A stretch of 64,000 bases of DNA from a virus, in IMG/VR virus record IMGVR_UViG_3300034093_003497, positions 1-64,000 of that record; one strand, written 5' to 3'. Position 1 is the stretch's first letter, and every line of letters begins with the position of its first letter. Under the pieces are notes generated by a model. That model saw nothing but the letters and a program-made list of their open reading frames with translations, was not told the DNA's origin and did not search any database. Made by a program: the position numbers and the translations under genes. Shown piece after piece: positions 1 through 7,503 of this stretch.

Positions 1-16
1 TTGGTGACATCACCAA
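1..16. repeat. Short inverted repeat at window edge
   Basis: Seven-base arms TTGGTGA and TCACCAA are separated by two bases. It could be an operator-like palindrome or part of a hairpin cut by the window edge. Bases 17-142 after it show no gene; an ATATTTATA element lies just before the next start codon. Confidence 0.4.
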
Positions 17-142
17 CATGTTATTTTTTATAATAAATAATTGACGTGATAAGGTATGTCGTCACCACCAAGGGGCCACCCTCGTATGCAAAATTGATAT
101 GAAATATGGACATTTTATAACGATTGGCTCATATTTATAAGC

Positions 143-688
143 ATGATCTTATTGTCCGAAATAGTAAAAAAGTTACTGGTAGAAAAAATGACTTATACAC
201 AGTTGTTCAATTCTTCCACGCCATCTAGAAAAGATCGAGCCAAAAGCATGCAGTTTGTGAATCGTTTACCAGTACGTTCTCAAAAAACTGAAGGTTACTG
301 GGATTTTAGATACAAAAGTGGAGCAAACAACACAACTGGCGATTCTTATCGTGGCAGAATAACTTTTCCAAGACCAAGAAAAGGTCAAAAAGCAGAAAAG
401 ATGGTTTGTGAAGTTGACTGTGGATGTCCAGATTATAGATATCGTTGGGCATATGCAAATAACAAGCAAGACGCGGGACCAATGGGATCTCAAAGCATCA
501 ACCAATGTAACGGTGCTAGACCAAAAGTTACAAACCCAAGATTGAGACCAGGATTGTGTAAACACTTACTTTCACTTAAAGATCAACTAAGACAAAAACT
601 AAGTGAGTCTCAATCAGATACCATGGAAGGTAAGATGGATGAAGTTGTTCAACGTTATCCTGAATTTGAAATAACGGTTCATGATTAA
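143..688 (+). CDS. SWIM-type zinc-finger protein
   Basis: 181 aa, function unknown. It carries a C-x-C ... C-x-H pattern (C93, C95, C139, H141), the SWIM zinc-finger signature, which in known families binds nucleic acid or protein. The N-terminus has LLSEIVKKLLVE, resembling the short helical tag with an [IL]-x-E motif found on other proteins of this window. The ATG is three bases after an ATATTTATA element, with no Shine-Dalgarno. The stop overlaps the next start by eight bases, so the two genes are probably co-translated. SWIM assignment rests on the Cys/His spacing only. Confidence 0.75.
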   Translation: MILLSEIVKKLLVEKMTYTQLFNSSTPSRKDRAKSMQFVNRLPVRSQKTEGYWDFRYKSGANNTTGDSYRGRITFPRPRKGQKAEKMVCEVDCGCPDYRYRWAYANNKQDAGPMGSQSINQCNGARPKVTNPRLRPGLCKHLLSLKDQLRQKLSESQSDTMEGKMDEVVQRYPEFEITVHD

Positions 689-2243
689 ATTAAAAGATCT
701 ATTGAACGAGATTCAGTCAAAACCATTGACTGTGTATCATGGAACAAGCTCAGAATTTAAAAAGTTTGACTTGAAAAAAACCACTCAAGGTATTATATGG
801 TTTACATCCGATAAAAACAAAATATTGTCAAATGAAGCAGGTGCACAAGGAAAAGGTTATATAATTACCGCTGAAGTCAGCATCAATAATCCTGCTGGTT
901 GGGATGAATACGACAAGCTTGGTCTCGGTCAGATTAAAGGTAATGGATTTGATGGAGTGATTCTTAAAGACTCTGACGGTCAATTCGACTGTTTTGTATT
1001 TTCTCCTAGACAAATAAAAATAATAAAATCTGAAAAAATAAATACAAGTAAGGTATCTGAGGTATATACAGTAACTAAGTTGCCGCAATCCGATACTCGG
1101 ATATCTTCAAATTTTAGAGACGTTGCAGGGGAGGAAGAAGCAAATACTATTCAATATAATTATGAAAAATACGCGGTTCGTGCAGGTATAAATCCTACCG
1201 ATTTAATTTCACATTTACAAAGCGGACATGGGACTATTTATAATCCATATAACTCCAAAGATTATCTCGTTGGTCAATTCATCGGTGATACATTTGCCGT
1301 TTCGCATTTTGCACCCGAGACTGGTAAAACTGGTATAGATATGCTATTGGATTTGCTACACTCATCCACACCGGCTATTTTTGCAGTTCCGGAAAAAATA
1401 TCCAATCAATTAGAAAAAATTGGATATAAAAAAGTGGGATCAAATGTTCCAATGAGATTTAAGGGTGATATAAAAGACAAAAATATTTTGATTAACAACG
1501 CCGTCAACCGCGAGGATTTGACAACTTTATTAGAACACTGGATGGAAGAGGCAGCATCCGATAGTTTATTATCATCCGACCCAAGAGTGAAGTTGTTCTT
1601 TGATAAACTAAAAAGTAAAAACGCTATATCAAACGACCAGCGTGACCAATTAAAATTGTCTGAACAAGAAGATTATAAAGGTCAACACCGTGCGCCAGAT
1701 AAAGATGGCGGAGCACCATTGCACGATTTAACAAAAATTTATCCAGACGATGTTTATTCATCGAAGGCCGAACAATATTATGGGGATCGATCAACTGAAT
1801 ACAGTGATGCTGAGACCGTATCTATAATACAAAGTGCAAGAGGAAACCCCAACAAGCAAGTTAGAATATACAGGGCAGTACCAAACTTAAACAAAGACAC
1901 GGATAATAAAATTAAAGATATATCAACCGTTGCCGGGTACATCATGAAATTTGGATTTTTACCAGTAGGCAGTAAATATTCCGATTTATATCCCGAGTTA
2001 AAATATAACAAAGACGCTTTGCTTGAAAAATTGTTTGCTGAGATGGACGCGCTCAAATCGAAGAAATTGAAAGGTTTAAAAATCAATCCCGGTGATTGGG
2101 TGACAATAAATAAAAGATACGCTATTAGTCACGGCAGAAATACTCTTATGGGAGATTATAAAATCTTAACAAAGACTGTTTCGGCTATGCATTTATTTAC
2201 TACAGGCGATAGTCTTCATGAGTTTGGATATGATCCAAGTTAA
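681..2243 (+). CDS. Two-domain ADP-ribosyltransferase-like protein
   Basis: 520 aa. The N-terminus MIKLKDLLNEI matches the helical tag seen on other proteins here. Residues about 16-115 begin LTVYHGTSSEFKKFD, the Y-H-G-T motif typical of the ART-PolyVal type of ADP-ribosyltransferase, and contain FDGVIL and FVFSPRQIKII, also usual for that group. A second ART-like segment at about 395-500 has VRIYRAVP and GDWVTINKRYAISHG, like the R and STS/Y regions of toxin-type transferases. These enzymes move ADP-ribose from NAD+ to proteins or nucleic acid. T4 Alt, a head-packaged transferase, is a functional parallel. Catalytic glutamates were not assigned. A mono-domain enzyme with a structural C-terminus is an alternative. 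Confidence 0.6.
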   Translation: MIKLKDLLNEIQSKPLTVYHGTSSEFKKFDLKKTTQGIIWFTSDKNKILSNEAGAQGKGYIITAEVSINNPAGWDEYDKLGLGQIKGNGFDGVILKDSDGQFDCFVFSPRQIKIIKSEKINTSKVSEVYTVTKLPQSDTRISSNFRDVAGEEEANTIQYNYEKYAVRAGINPTDLISHLQSGHGTIYNPYNSKDYLVGQFIGDTFAVSHFAPETGKTGIDMLLDLLHSSTPAIFAVPEKISNQLEKIGYKKVGSNVPMRFKGDIKDKNILINNAVNREDLTTLLEHWMEEAASDSLLSSDPRVKLFFDKLKSKNAISNDQRDQLKLSEQEDYKGQHRAPDKDGGAPLHDLTKIYPDDVYSSKAEQYYGDRSTEYSDAETVSIIQSARGNPNKQVRIYRAVPNLNKDTDNKIKDISTVAGYIMKFGFLPVGSKYSDLYPELKYNKDALLEKLFAEMDALKSKKLKGLKINPGDWVTINKRYAISHGRNTLMGDYKILTKTVSAMHLFTTGDSLHEFGYDPS

Positions 2244-2245
2244 AT

Positions 2246-2322
2246 TGGTGGAATCGGTGAGAATCGAACTCACATCACAGATATTGCAAGTATCCGTCGC
2301 TATCCTTAGTACATGCGACCCC
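2246..2322 (-). tRNA. tRNA-Ala(TGC)
   Basis: Encoded CCA, seven-pair acceptor (GGGGTCG with CGATTCC), T-arm GTGAG-TTCGATT-CTCAC, and anticodon loop CTTGCAA giving TGC. Confidence 0.8.
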
Positions 2323-2331
2323 ATAAAATAT

Positions 2332-2406
2332 CGAAGAAGGGTGGACTTGAACCACCGACCTCACAGACGTTGAAACACCGGCGCTCTTTCTCTGAGCTAC
2401 TTCTTC
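2332..2406 (-). tRNA. tRNA, anticodon uncertain (Glu TTC or TCA)
   Basis: Perfect acceptor GAAGAAG/CTTCTTC, discriminator G, T-arm GGTGG-TTCAAGT-CCACC and a good D-arm, but no encoded CCA. The anticodon arm pairs poorly. Reading TTC (Glu) fits discriminator G but pairs no stem; reading TCA (UGA) pairs three of five. It may be degenerate. Confidence 0.55.
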
Positions 2407-2410
2407 AAAT

Positions 2411-2485
2411 TGGTGGTGCGGGTGGGAGTCGAACCCACAACCTTCGCCTTATCAAGACGTTGAACTACCATTGTTCTACCACACC
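2411..2485 (-). tRNA. tRNA-Ile(GAT)
   Basis: Encoded CCA, acceptor GGTGTGG/CCGCACC, T-arm GTGGG-TTCGACT-CCCAC, D-stem GAAC/GTTC, and anticodon loop TTGATAA giving GAT. Confidence 0.8.
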
Positions 2486-2549
2486 ATATTATAAATCAAA
2501 TTCTGTAAAATCGTTTATTATAATCACTGCATTATATTTATAATTACTA

Positions 2550-3908
2550 ATGCACATCAAATTATCATCTTTATTGCCATATTTATTGCTGGAAAGTCGA
2601 GTTTCTGACTTTCAAGAGAAATACGTAAACCTCCCATTATGGATGCAGAACTTACTTATAGATGGCGACTTTACCGCCAACAAGAAGTATCTCGACTGGC
2701 TTGGAAAGATCGTCACCGTATCCGACAAAATTGAAAACAAAGTGTTCGCTAATGATTTGTTACAGAGAATTAAGGTGCACTTCAACAAGCTATCAAGCAT
2801 TGACATCAACAAGTACAAAACTTATGAAGAGTTTGTCCGAGCCACCGACGAAGCCGCGAAGAAACTTAGCAACAGAGAAAAATTAGCCGCAGACACCGAA
2901 CTGATTTACGAAGATGACAGATTTTTAATTGTCGGTCCGCGCTCACAAGATGCAGTTGGAAATTTTGCAGCCGGAAAAACCAACTGGTGTATTTCAAGCA
3001 GCGAAGATTATTGGCAGGATTACTACTCTGAAAACACCGTAATTCTTATACATGACCGAGAATCTGAAAAACCAATGGCTCGATTGGCGTTGCTCTCTCC
3101 GTCCGGGGCGAACAGTCGTGATTGGACATTGTATAATTCTCAGGACCATACCATGTCTAGACCGGGGGAATATTTATCAGAAATATTGCCGGAAGAAGCA
3201 ATGGAAAAATTAACGGAATACCTTGATGACGATGAAAGCAATATTTCAGACAGACAGCAAGAAGTGGAAGAAAAGAAAAACGAAGAGTGGGTAAAAGATC
3301 ATGGCGACGAGTTTGTTCCTAAACTGTCTACGCTAATAGCAGAACATTATAACATCCTAGACGACGGTCGTATAGAGGACGACCTAGAAGAATATCTAGG
3401 AACCGAAGATTACGATGCGCTGGGAAAAAACTTAGCGTGGTGGTGCATCTTTCATCATGGAAGAGACAATGGTGTATTCCTCTCTAAAGATTTGACCAAG
3501 TTCTTGAAAAGTTACGACGGAGATTATCTCGACCAAATCACCAACGCTATAACACACGTTGTGAATATTAAAACTTACGGCAAACCAATGTCAAATATTG
3601 TTCGCGGTGTATTGGACGATTCTAGTTACGAAAACTTGGTGAGATTATCCGATTTCAATCTAGAAAGTGTGTTAGGGAATGCGATGAAAAAATATCAAGC
3701 ATATCGAAATTCTTCAAATCAAACATACATGTTCGCCGACCCACAGACCCAAGAAAAATTTATTCCAAAAGATATTAACGATATAGTTGAAATGTTAACT
3801 TTTGGTGGCGCGGAGGAAGTTGCTAATTATATCAGATTGCGCAGTAAGCAAAAAATCCGCGAGCACAGAATCAAGTTGAAAAACTTAATTCGTAAATGGA
3901 AAACATAA
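2550..3908 (+). CDS. Conserved phage protein with TNWCIS motif
   Basis: 452 aa, function unknown. Residues about 125-200 carry FLIVGPRSQDAVGNF, then KTNWCISSSEDYWQDYY and a beta-rich VILIHDRES stretch, a layout seen in uncharacterised large-phage proteins. An acidic, charged middle (DDDESNISDRQQEVEEKK) and a basic C-terminus follow. The N-terminus HIKLSSLLPYLLLESR is hydrophobic and ends in L-x-E. The ATG lies seven bases after TATATTTATA, with no Shine-Dalgarno. It is transcribed toward the tRNA cluster, which reads the opposite way. Confidence 0.75.
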   Translation: MHIKLSSLLPYLLLESRVSDFQEKYVNLPLWMQNLLIDGDFTANKKYLDWLGKIVTVSDKIENKVFANDLLQRIKVHFNKLSSIDINKYKTYEEFVRATDEAAKKLSNREKLAADTELIYEDDRFLIVGPRSQDAVGNFAAGKTNWCISSSEDYWQDYYSENTVILIHDRESEKPMARLALLSPSGANSRDWTLYNSQDHTMSRPGEYLSEILPEEAMEKLTEYLDDDESNISDRQQEVEEKKNEEWVKDHGDEFVPKLSTLIAEHYNILDDGRIEDDLEEYLGTEDYDALGKNLAWWCIFHHGRDNGVFLSKDLTKFLKSYDGDYLDQITNAITHVVNIKTYGKPMSNIVRGVLDDSSYENLVRLSDFNLESVLGNAMKKYQAYRNSSNQTYMFADPQTQEKFIPKDINDIVEMLTFGGAEEVANYIRLRSKQKIREHRIKLKNLIRKWKT

Positions 3909-3910
3909 AA

Positions 3911-3989
3911 TGGTGGCGATAGTCGGGAGTCGAACCGACCTTTGAATATTGAGAATATCCTGTCCTTTCCAAACATAGACGATATCGCC
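3911..3989 (-). tRNA. tRNA-Glu(CTC)
   Basis: Encoded CCA, perfect acceptor GGCGATA/TATCGCC, T-stem GTCGG/CCGAC, and anticodon loop TTCTCAA giving CTC. The 5' half (GGCGATATCGTCTA) is typical of bacterial tRNA-Glu. The T-loop appears one base longer than usual. Confidence 0.75.
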
Positions 3990-4401
3990 ATTTAAATATT
4001 TTTGAAGAGTGTGCTATTACGCCAAAAGAGCTAACACCGTTTCGCGGCCAAATATATAACAACTATATTTGCGCTTACATTTTCGGCACCGAGCTAAGGT
4101 CAATTCCGTAGTTCTTATCGGTTCGCGTCTGAATTGCCTCCACGCGAACCATTATAGTTGGTAATGGGAAATGCAGAATTCGAGAATTCATCGCTGCACT
4201 TTTACTAGCTTGGAGTACGGACTCTACTCATTATAGGATTGCTGCCTCTAGACCAACCTCCTCAACAAAAATTTTTGTCATTTCAGGTCGCTCAGACTTA
4301 TTTTTCACTGCATGGAATCGAACCATATCGCAAGATTTGCTGTCCCTGTGCTACCATTACACCACTGCTATTTCATATTTCTGCCCTCAATGATGACAAA
4401 T
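3990..4401. other. Spacer with hairpin and tRNA remnants
   Basis: No gene is seen. A strong hairpin lies at 4121-4150 (GGTTCGCGT pairs with ACGCGAACC, nine pairs). A segment near 4305-4375 keeps a T-loop (TTCGATT) and a D-arm (TAATGGTAGCAC) but has no valid anticodon loop, so it looks like a decayed tRNA. The block near 4155-4235 has weak acceptor-like ends (TAATGAG with CCCATTA). Confidence 0.4.
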
Positions 4402-4478
4402 TGGTAGCCCCACCGGGTCACGATCCCGGCTCTCCTGCTTGAAAGGCAGGCGAACTCAACCATTATTCTATAGGGCCA
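4402..4478 (-). tRNA. tRNA-Glu(TTC)
   Basis: Encoded CCA, acceptor GGCCCTA/TGGGGCT with wobble pairs, T-stem CCGGG/CCCGG with an unusual loop ATCGTGA, and perfect anticodon stem CCTGC/GCAGG with loop CTTTCAA giving TTC. Confidence 0.75.
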
Positions 4479-4678
4479 AAAATGAACAGCACCCGATTAT
4501 TCCGCGCACGGTTGCCTGTTGAAAAACATCAATATGATTACACCGACTCCTGTTTTACAAACAACTAGACTTCTGTCCAAATATTAGAAAGTGTTTGGTC
4601 AAGAGTGCTTATTACGCTACATGAACCCACTGCGATATTCCAATGGCTGTACCCTTAACTCTCTGTAAATTAAAAAAT
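4479..4678. other. Spacer with hairpin, no gene seen
   Basis: A hairpin lies near 4573-4594 (CCAAATA with TGTTTGG). The string GCGTAATAAGCACTC (minus strand) near 4603 resembles GCGTAATAGCACACTC near 4013, suggesting copies of one decayed element. Confidence 0.3.
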
Positions 4679-4770
4679 TTGGATAGGTAAGATTTGAACT
4701 TACAATCAAGAATGTTAATTCTCTTTGACTAGCTTTGCGTTAATTGTCTAGACGTTCCGCAACATATCCA
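4679..4770 (-). tRNA. tRNA with long variable arm (Leu/Ser-like), anticodon unclear
   Basis: Acceptor TGGATA/TATCCA, T-arm GTAAG-TTCAAAT-CTTAC, and a variable-arm hairpin AGAAT/ATTCT. The D-arm GCGGAACGTCTAGACA resembles bacterial tRNA-Leu. At 92 nt it is class II in size. No CCA is encoded, and no well-paired anticodon arm was found. Confidence 0.5.
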
Positions 4771-5148
4771 AAAATTTTTGAATAGATGTAGTTTTGCTTT
4801 ATATATCTACACTATAGCGAGTTTCCTGTTTGCGCATAAATTCCAACATGTTATTATTTTCCCATTTAACATATTGTTATGAACTTAGAGGCTTTTCGTT
4901 GCTTATTTTTCCGCTGATGGTTTAACCCCATGCTCGTACCGAAAAGGGAAAAACTTTTCTACACTCCGAGCTGCTATTCAAAATTAATTTGAGTCGGATA
5001 GGAATTGATACCTATTGATGACATTGAATCTGACCCGATCTATTAGGTAGTCATCGCTTCGTTTCAGAGGCACAGCTTTATGTACACTATACTGTGCGTA
5101 ATAGAACTTCTCAAGGCTGCATGTCCTTCCACGCTGCCGCTCAAAAAT
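4771..5148. other. Spacer with structured segments, no gene seen
   Basis: Adjacent hairpins lie at 4998-5015 (ATAGG/CCTAT, eight-base loop, T-arm-like) and 5017-5055 (GATGAC/GTCATC). They may be one structured RNA or a decayed tRNA. The rest is unassigned. Confidence 0.3.
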
Positions 5149-5225
5149 TGGTGGAGGCGATAGGACTCTAACCTATAGTTATAACTCGTTCGAAGCGAGG
5201 TCGGCTCTACTTTGCCAGCGTCTCC
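5149..5225 (-). tRNA. tRNA-Arg(TCG)
   Basis: Encoded CCA, acceptor GGAGACG/CGCCTCC, T-stem ATAGG/CCTAT with loop TTAGAGT, and anticodon loop CTTCGAA giving TCG. Confidence 0.75.
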
Positions 5226-5231
5226 ATAAAA

Positions 5232-5307
5232 TGGTGCGCTCGTAGGGATTCGAACCCTAATTCTCAGATTCGTAATCTGATGTCCTATCCAGTTGGACGA
5301 CGTGCGC
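5232..5307 (-). tRNA. tRNA-Arg(ACG)
   Basis: Encoded CCA, acceptor GCGCACG/CGAGCGC, T-arm TAGGG-TTCGAAT-CCCTA, perfect anticodon stem TCAGA/TCTGA, and loop TTACGAA giving ACG. As in bacteria, A34 would need deamination to inosine for full Arg CGN reading. Confidence 0.82.
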
Positions 5308-5348
5308 ATATAAAATCGGCATATATGTTTCCATATTGCGACTCAAAG

Positions 5349-5424
5349 TGGCGGTGTTACGGGGAACTCGAACCCCGTCTTGCTGATTGACAATCAGCCA
5401 GTGCGACCTTTACACTATAACACC
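5349..5424 (-). tRNA. tRNA-Asp(GTC), copy 1
   Basis: Encoded CCA, discriminator G, perfect acceptor GGTGTTA/TAACACC, T-stem CGGGG/CCCCG, and anticodon loop TTGTCAA giving GTC. Confidence 0.8.
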
Positions 5425-5439
5425 ATAAAATTTAAATAT

Positions 5440-5517
5440 GTCGCGCCGTTGTAGTCGAAACAACTTAGTCTAGAACCCAGCCACAAGGACTGCCAGTCAC
5501 CTTGAATCAGACGCGAC
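5440..5517 (-). tRNA. tRNA-His(GTG)
   Basis: An eight-pair acceptor with an extra 5' G opposite a 3' C is the G-1:C73 identity pair of tRNA-His. The T-arm is GTTGT-TTCGACT-ACAAC, and GTG sits in a TTGTGGCT loop, one base longer than usual. No CCA is encoded. Confidence 0.68.
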
Positions 5518-5551
5518 GAATGAATATGCGTCCATATTCAAATCGTAAAAT

Positions 5552-5628
5552 TGGCGGAGTGCATCGGATTTGCACCGACTTTCTATAGATTGACAATCTA
5601 TTGCTTGTGCTTCATAAGCTCCCACTCC
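5552..5628 (-). tRNA. tRNA-Asp(GTC), copy 2
   Basis: Encoded CCA, discriminator G, acceptor GGAGTGG with GCACTCC (one mismatch), anticodon stem ATAGA/TCTAT, and loop TTGTCAA giving GTC. The T-loop TGCAAAT is atypical, so this copy may be partly degenerate. Confidence 0.62.
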
Positions 5629-5693
5629 AAAGTTTCACACAGCCATTATTGACATTGATATAAATCAAGAGGACTACTGTGTATGTTAAAAAT

Positions 5694-5769
5694 TGGTCAG
5701 TGTGATAGGACTCGAACCTACATAATTTCCGTTCCAAGCGGAATCGCCAACCTCTTGCACCACACACTG
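5694..5769 (-). tRNA. tRNA-Pro(TGG), copy 1
   Basis: Encoded CCA, perfect acceptor CAGTGTG/CACACTG, T-loop TTCGAGT, anticodon stem TTCCG/CGGAA, and loop CTTGGAA giving TGG. Confidence 0.8.
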
Positions 5770-5858
5770 ATAAAAATAAATTGGGTGCTCTGATTTTTCC
5801 AATTGAAAGAGTCGTATGTCACTCTATATTCTTTTGGTCCGAAACACGAATACGAAAT

Positions 5859-5941
5859 TGGTAGCAGAGATGGAAATCGAATCCATCATACCTTTCGGAT
5901 GCGTTATGAGCGCACTCAGCGTCCCTTGGCTTGTCTCTGCT
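5859..5941 (-). tRNA. tRNA with CAT anticodon (Met or lysidine-Ile)
   Basis: Encoded CCA, perfect acceptor AGCAGAG/CTCTGCT, T-arm ATGGA-TTCGATT-TCCAT, anticodon stem GTGCG/CGCAT, and loop CTCATAA giving CAT. The variable region is about 12 nt. Elongator Met, initiator Met and Ile(k2C) cannot be told apart here. Confidence 0.72.
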
Positions 5942-6093
5942 ATATAAATTATATGTGTGAGGTATTGCCCCATTGCGACAAATTGGTGGGGACCAAAGAT
6001 GTCGGCGACACGATAGTCGCCCCTCACACCCAAAAGGTTATCGAGCTTCTCGACTAAGTGTGAGTCAGTGAAACCTCACACATCACCTAAAAA
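5942..6093. other. Spacer with hairpin, no gene seen
   Basis: GTGTGAG pairs with CTCACAC at 6059-6082, just beyond the stop of the next minus-strand gene, so it could end or protect that transcript. No U-run follows. A GCGAC/GTCGC hairpin lies near 6004-6019. Confidence 0.35.
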
Positions 6094-6519
6094 TTATTGT
6101 TGTTCTTCTGCTATCTCTTCGAGTCTTTTATATTTGTTAAAAATACTCGTGATTGCGGAACGAAATGCTTTTGTTACGTCTTCGCGCTTCATTCCGACTG
6201 ATTCGGCTTCTACGAATGCACTGCGCAGCATTTCTTTTAACTTAGTTTCAAATTCTTGTTTCGAAGCCTCTACCGTTTTTCTTGCTCCGGCCCGCATCTT
6301 AGACTTATCTCCGATAGATGCTTTACTGTAATCCACGCGTTTATTGTGCATTTTTGCATTTCTATCATAATGTGCTGCTCCACTGTCTGGACCATCGCCC
6401 GTGAAGGTCTTCTTCAAACCTTTCAACATGTCTTGTCCCCAACCTTCTGGTAAACCTTGTTCTTGAATGACTTCGGTAACGCATTCGGCTATAATATCTT
6501 TAAGTTCGCTTTTTTTCAT
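6094..6519 (-). CDS. Hypothetical protein with N-terminal helical tag
   Basis: 141 aa, lying inside the tRNA array. It opens with MKKSELKDIIAECVTEVI, the tag shared with proteins near 31.5-32.7 kb and 55.4-57.9 kb; I-I-A-E and V-T-E fit the [IL]-x-E type of site cut by T4 gp21 protease. The rest is charged and helical, with KMRAGARKTVEASKQEFE and an acidic end. TATATTTATA lies upstream of the start. The function is unknown; packaging in the head is an inference. Confidence 0.72.
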   Translation of the reverse strand: MKKSELKDIIAECVTEVIQEQGLPEGWGQDMLKGLKKTFTGDGPDSGAAHYDRNAKMHNKRVDYSKASIGDKSKMRAGARKTVEASKQEFETKLKEMLRSAFVEAESVGMKREDVTKAFRSAITSIFNKYKRLEEIAEEQQ

Positions 6520-6579
6520 ATGTAAATAATGGTGGTATTTCTATAAATATAACTCATATGTACAAAAAAGCTAACAAAA

Positions 6580-6658
6580 TGGTGGAACCAGTGGGAGTTG
6601 AACCCACACGAATTAACGGTTTAAAAGACCGCTGCCCGTCCACTGTGGCTTTAGTTCC
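6580..6658 (-). tRNA. tRNA-Lys(TTT)
   Basis: Encoded CCA, acceptor GGAACTA/TGGTTCC, T-arm GTGGG-TTCAACT-CCCAC, and anticodon loop CTTTTAA giving TTT on a GCGGT/ACCGT stem. It closely resembles tRNA-Lys(CTT) at 9315. Confidence 0.78.
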
Positions 6659-6668
6659 ATATAAAATT

Positions 6669-6791
6669 TTTAATGAGAGTGTGAGTTCCACTCTGTTATG
6701 ATACTTTTGTATCGACACATACCGCTTGTTTCCAAGGTCAACCTTTCGGCGTTTCGGTATACCGCTTGCATCCGTTCTCAGCTACATTAAA
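6669..6791 (-). ncRNA. Candidate structured RNA, about 123 nt, tRNA-like ends
   Basis: This unit fills the gap between tRNA-Lys and tRNA-Asn. Its ends pair perfectly over seven bases (TTTAATG/CATTAAA), like an acceptor stem. One base inside the 3' strand sits a five-pair, seven-loop hairpin (GAGTG-GAACTCA-CACTC), exactly where a T-arm would be but without TTCGA. Further hairpins are GATAC-AAAA-GTATC, CTTG-GAAA-CAAG and CGGT-AT-ACCG. No anticodon arm is seen. It could be a new RNA or an expanded, decayed tRNA. Confidence 0.4.
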
Positions 6792-6792
6792 T

Positions 6793-6870
6793 TGGCTCCC
6801 ACCCGTGGTAACGATCCACGCTTATCGTGATTAACAGTCACGTGCTTAACACCATGCCAGCCCGATGAGA
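6793..6870 (-). tRNA. tRNA-Asn(GTT), copy 1
   Basis: Encoded CCA, discriminator G, acceptor TCTCATC/GGTGGGA with two wobble pairs, T-stem CGTGG/CCACG, perfect anticodon stem CGTGA/TCACG, and loop CTGTTAA giving GTT. Confidence 0.75.
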
Positions 6871-7035
6871 ATAAAAATGCCTTTGGGAATTTAACCCATT
6901 CAAGATGAGGCTTCACCTTTATATTATCCTATATTTTTCGCTTCACGTGACATAGTAATTAATTCACGATATCTTCTACTCATACAGTAACAACTTTTTT
7001 GGAATTACTATCTCCGCAGTTGTTGTATAATAAAA
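6871..7035. other. Spacer, possible tRNA remnant
   Basis: No gene is seen. A TGGG/CCCA hairpin with loop TTAAATT near 6894-6910 looks like a worn T-arm. No partner acceptor or anticodon arm was found. Confidence 0.3.
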
Positions 7036-7110
7036 TGGCTGCGAAAGATGGACTTGAACCATCACTTCCCGATTAACAGTCGGGCTGTGCTACCTTAACA
7101 CTATATCGCA
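7036..7110 (-). tRNA. tRNA-Asn(GTT), copy 2
   Basis: Encoded CCA, discriminator G, acceptor TGCGATA/TTTCGCA, T-arm GATGG-TTCAAGT-CCATC, perfect anticodon stem CCCGA/TCGGG, and loop CTGTTAA giving GTT. It differs from copy 1 outside the anticodon loop. Confidence 0.8.
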
Positions 7111-7117
7111 ATAAAAA

Positions 7118-7191
7118 TGGCTGAGATACTTGGAATCGAACCAAGACTAAGAGTTTCAAAGACTCCGTTGCTACCACTACAACATATCTCA
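7118..7191 (-). tRNA. tRNA-Gln(TTG), copy 1
   Basis: Encoded CCA, discriminator G, perfect acceptor TGAGATA/TATCTCA, T-arm CTTGG-TTCGATT-CCAAG, and anticodon loop CTTTGAA giving TTG. It is identical to the copy at 7424-7497. Confidence 0.82.
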
Positions 7192-7198
7192 ATAAAAG

Positions 7199-7274
7199 TG
7201 GTCGGAGTGACAGGACTCGAACCTGCATAATTTCGTTTCCAAAACGAATCGACAACCTTTGTCACCACACTCCG
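7199..7274 (-). tRNA. tRNA-Pro(TGG), copy 2
   Basis: Encoded CCA, perfect acceptor CGGAGTG/CACTCCG, T-arm ACAGG-TTCGAGT-CCTGC, perfect anticodon stem TTCGT/ACGAA, and loop TTTGGAA giving TGG. It is related but not identical to copy 1. Confidence 0.8.
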
Positions 7275-7280
7275 ATAAAT

Positions 7281-7423
7281 GTTTGAGGTGTTGTCACAAT
7301 GGATTTTTGCGCCAAGAACAAGTCTTGGTGGATACTCTTTCGATTACACATCCATGCTATAGCTCACGTCCATCCCTCTCGGGCCGTTCGGCTTATACAC
7401 CTATTGGTATAGGTTTCTCAAAC
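7281..7423 (-). ncRNA. Candidate structured RNA, 143 nt, closed by 7-bp stem
   Basis: The ends GTTTGAG/CTCAAAC pair perfectly, and the unit abuts the CCA end of tRNA-Gln copy 2 with no gap. Inside are hairpins CCTAT/ATAGG, GCCG-AA-CGGC, CCC-GAGA-GGG (a GNRA loop) and CCAAGA/TCTTGG. No tRNA arms with the usual loops are seen. Excision by the same enzymes that mature the tRNAs is an inference. Confidence 0.42.
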
Positions 7424-7497
7424 TGGCTGAGATACTTGGAATCGAACCAAGACTAAGAGTTTCAAAGACTCCGTTGCTACCACTACAACATATCTCA
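7424..7497 (-). tRNA. tRNA-Gln(TTG), copy 2
   Basis: Exact duplicate of the tRNA at 7118-7191, with the same CCA end, discriminator G and TTG anticodon. Confidence 0.82.
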
Positions 7498-7503
7498 ATA
7501 AAA

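Noticed and set aside
2313-2543. Plus-strand ORF across the first tRNAs
   Set aside because: It overlaps three well-formed minus-strand tRNAs and has no protein-like character.
4239-4442. Short ORFs in the tRNA array
   Set aside because: Frames run through tRNAs; the protein reads as translated tRNA arms.
6059-6082. Calling the GTGTGAG/CTCACAC hairpin a terminator
   Set aside because: No U-run follows on the minus strand; kept only as a possible structure.
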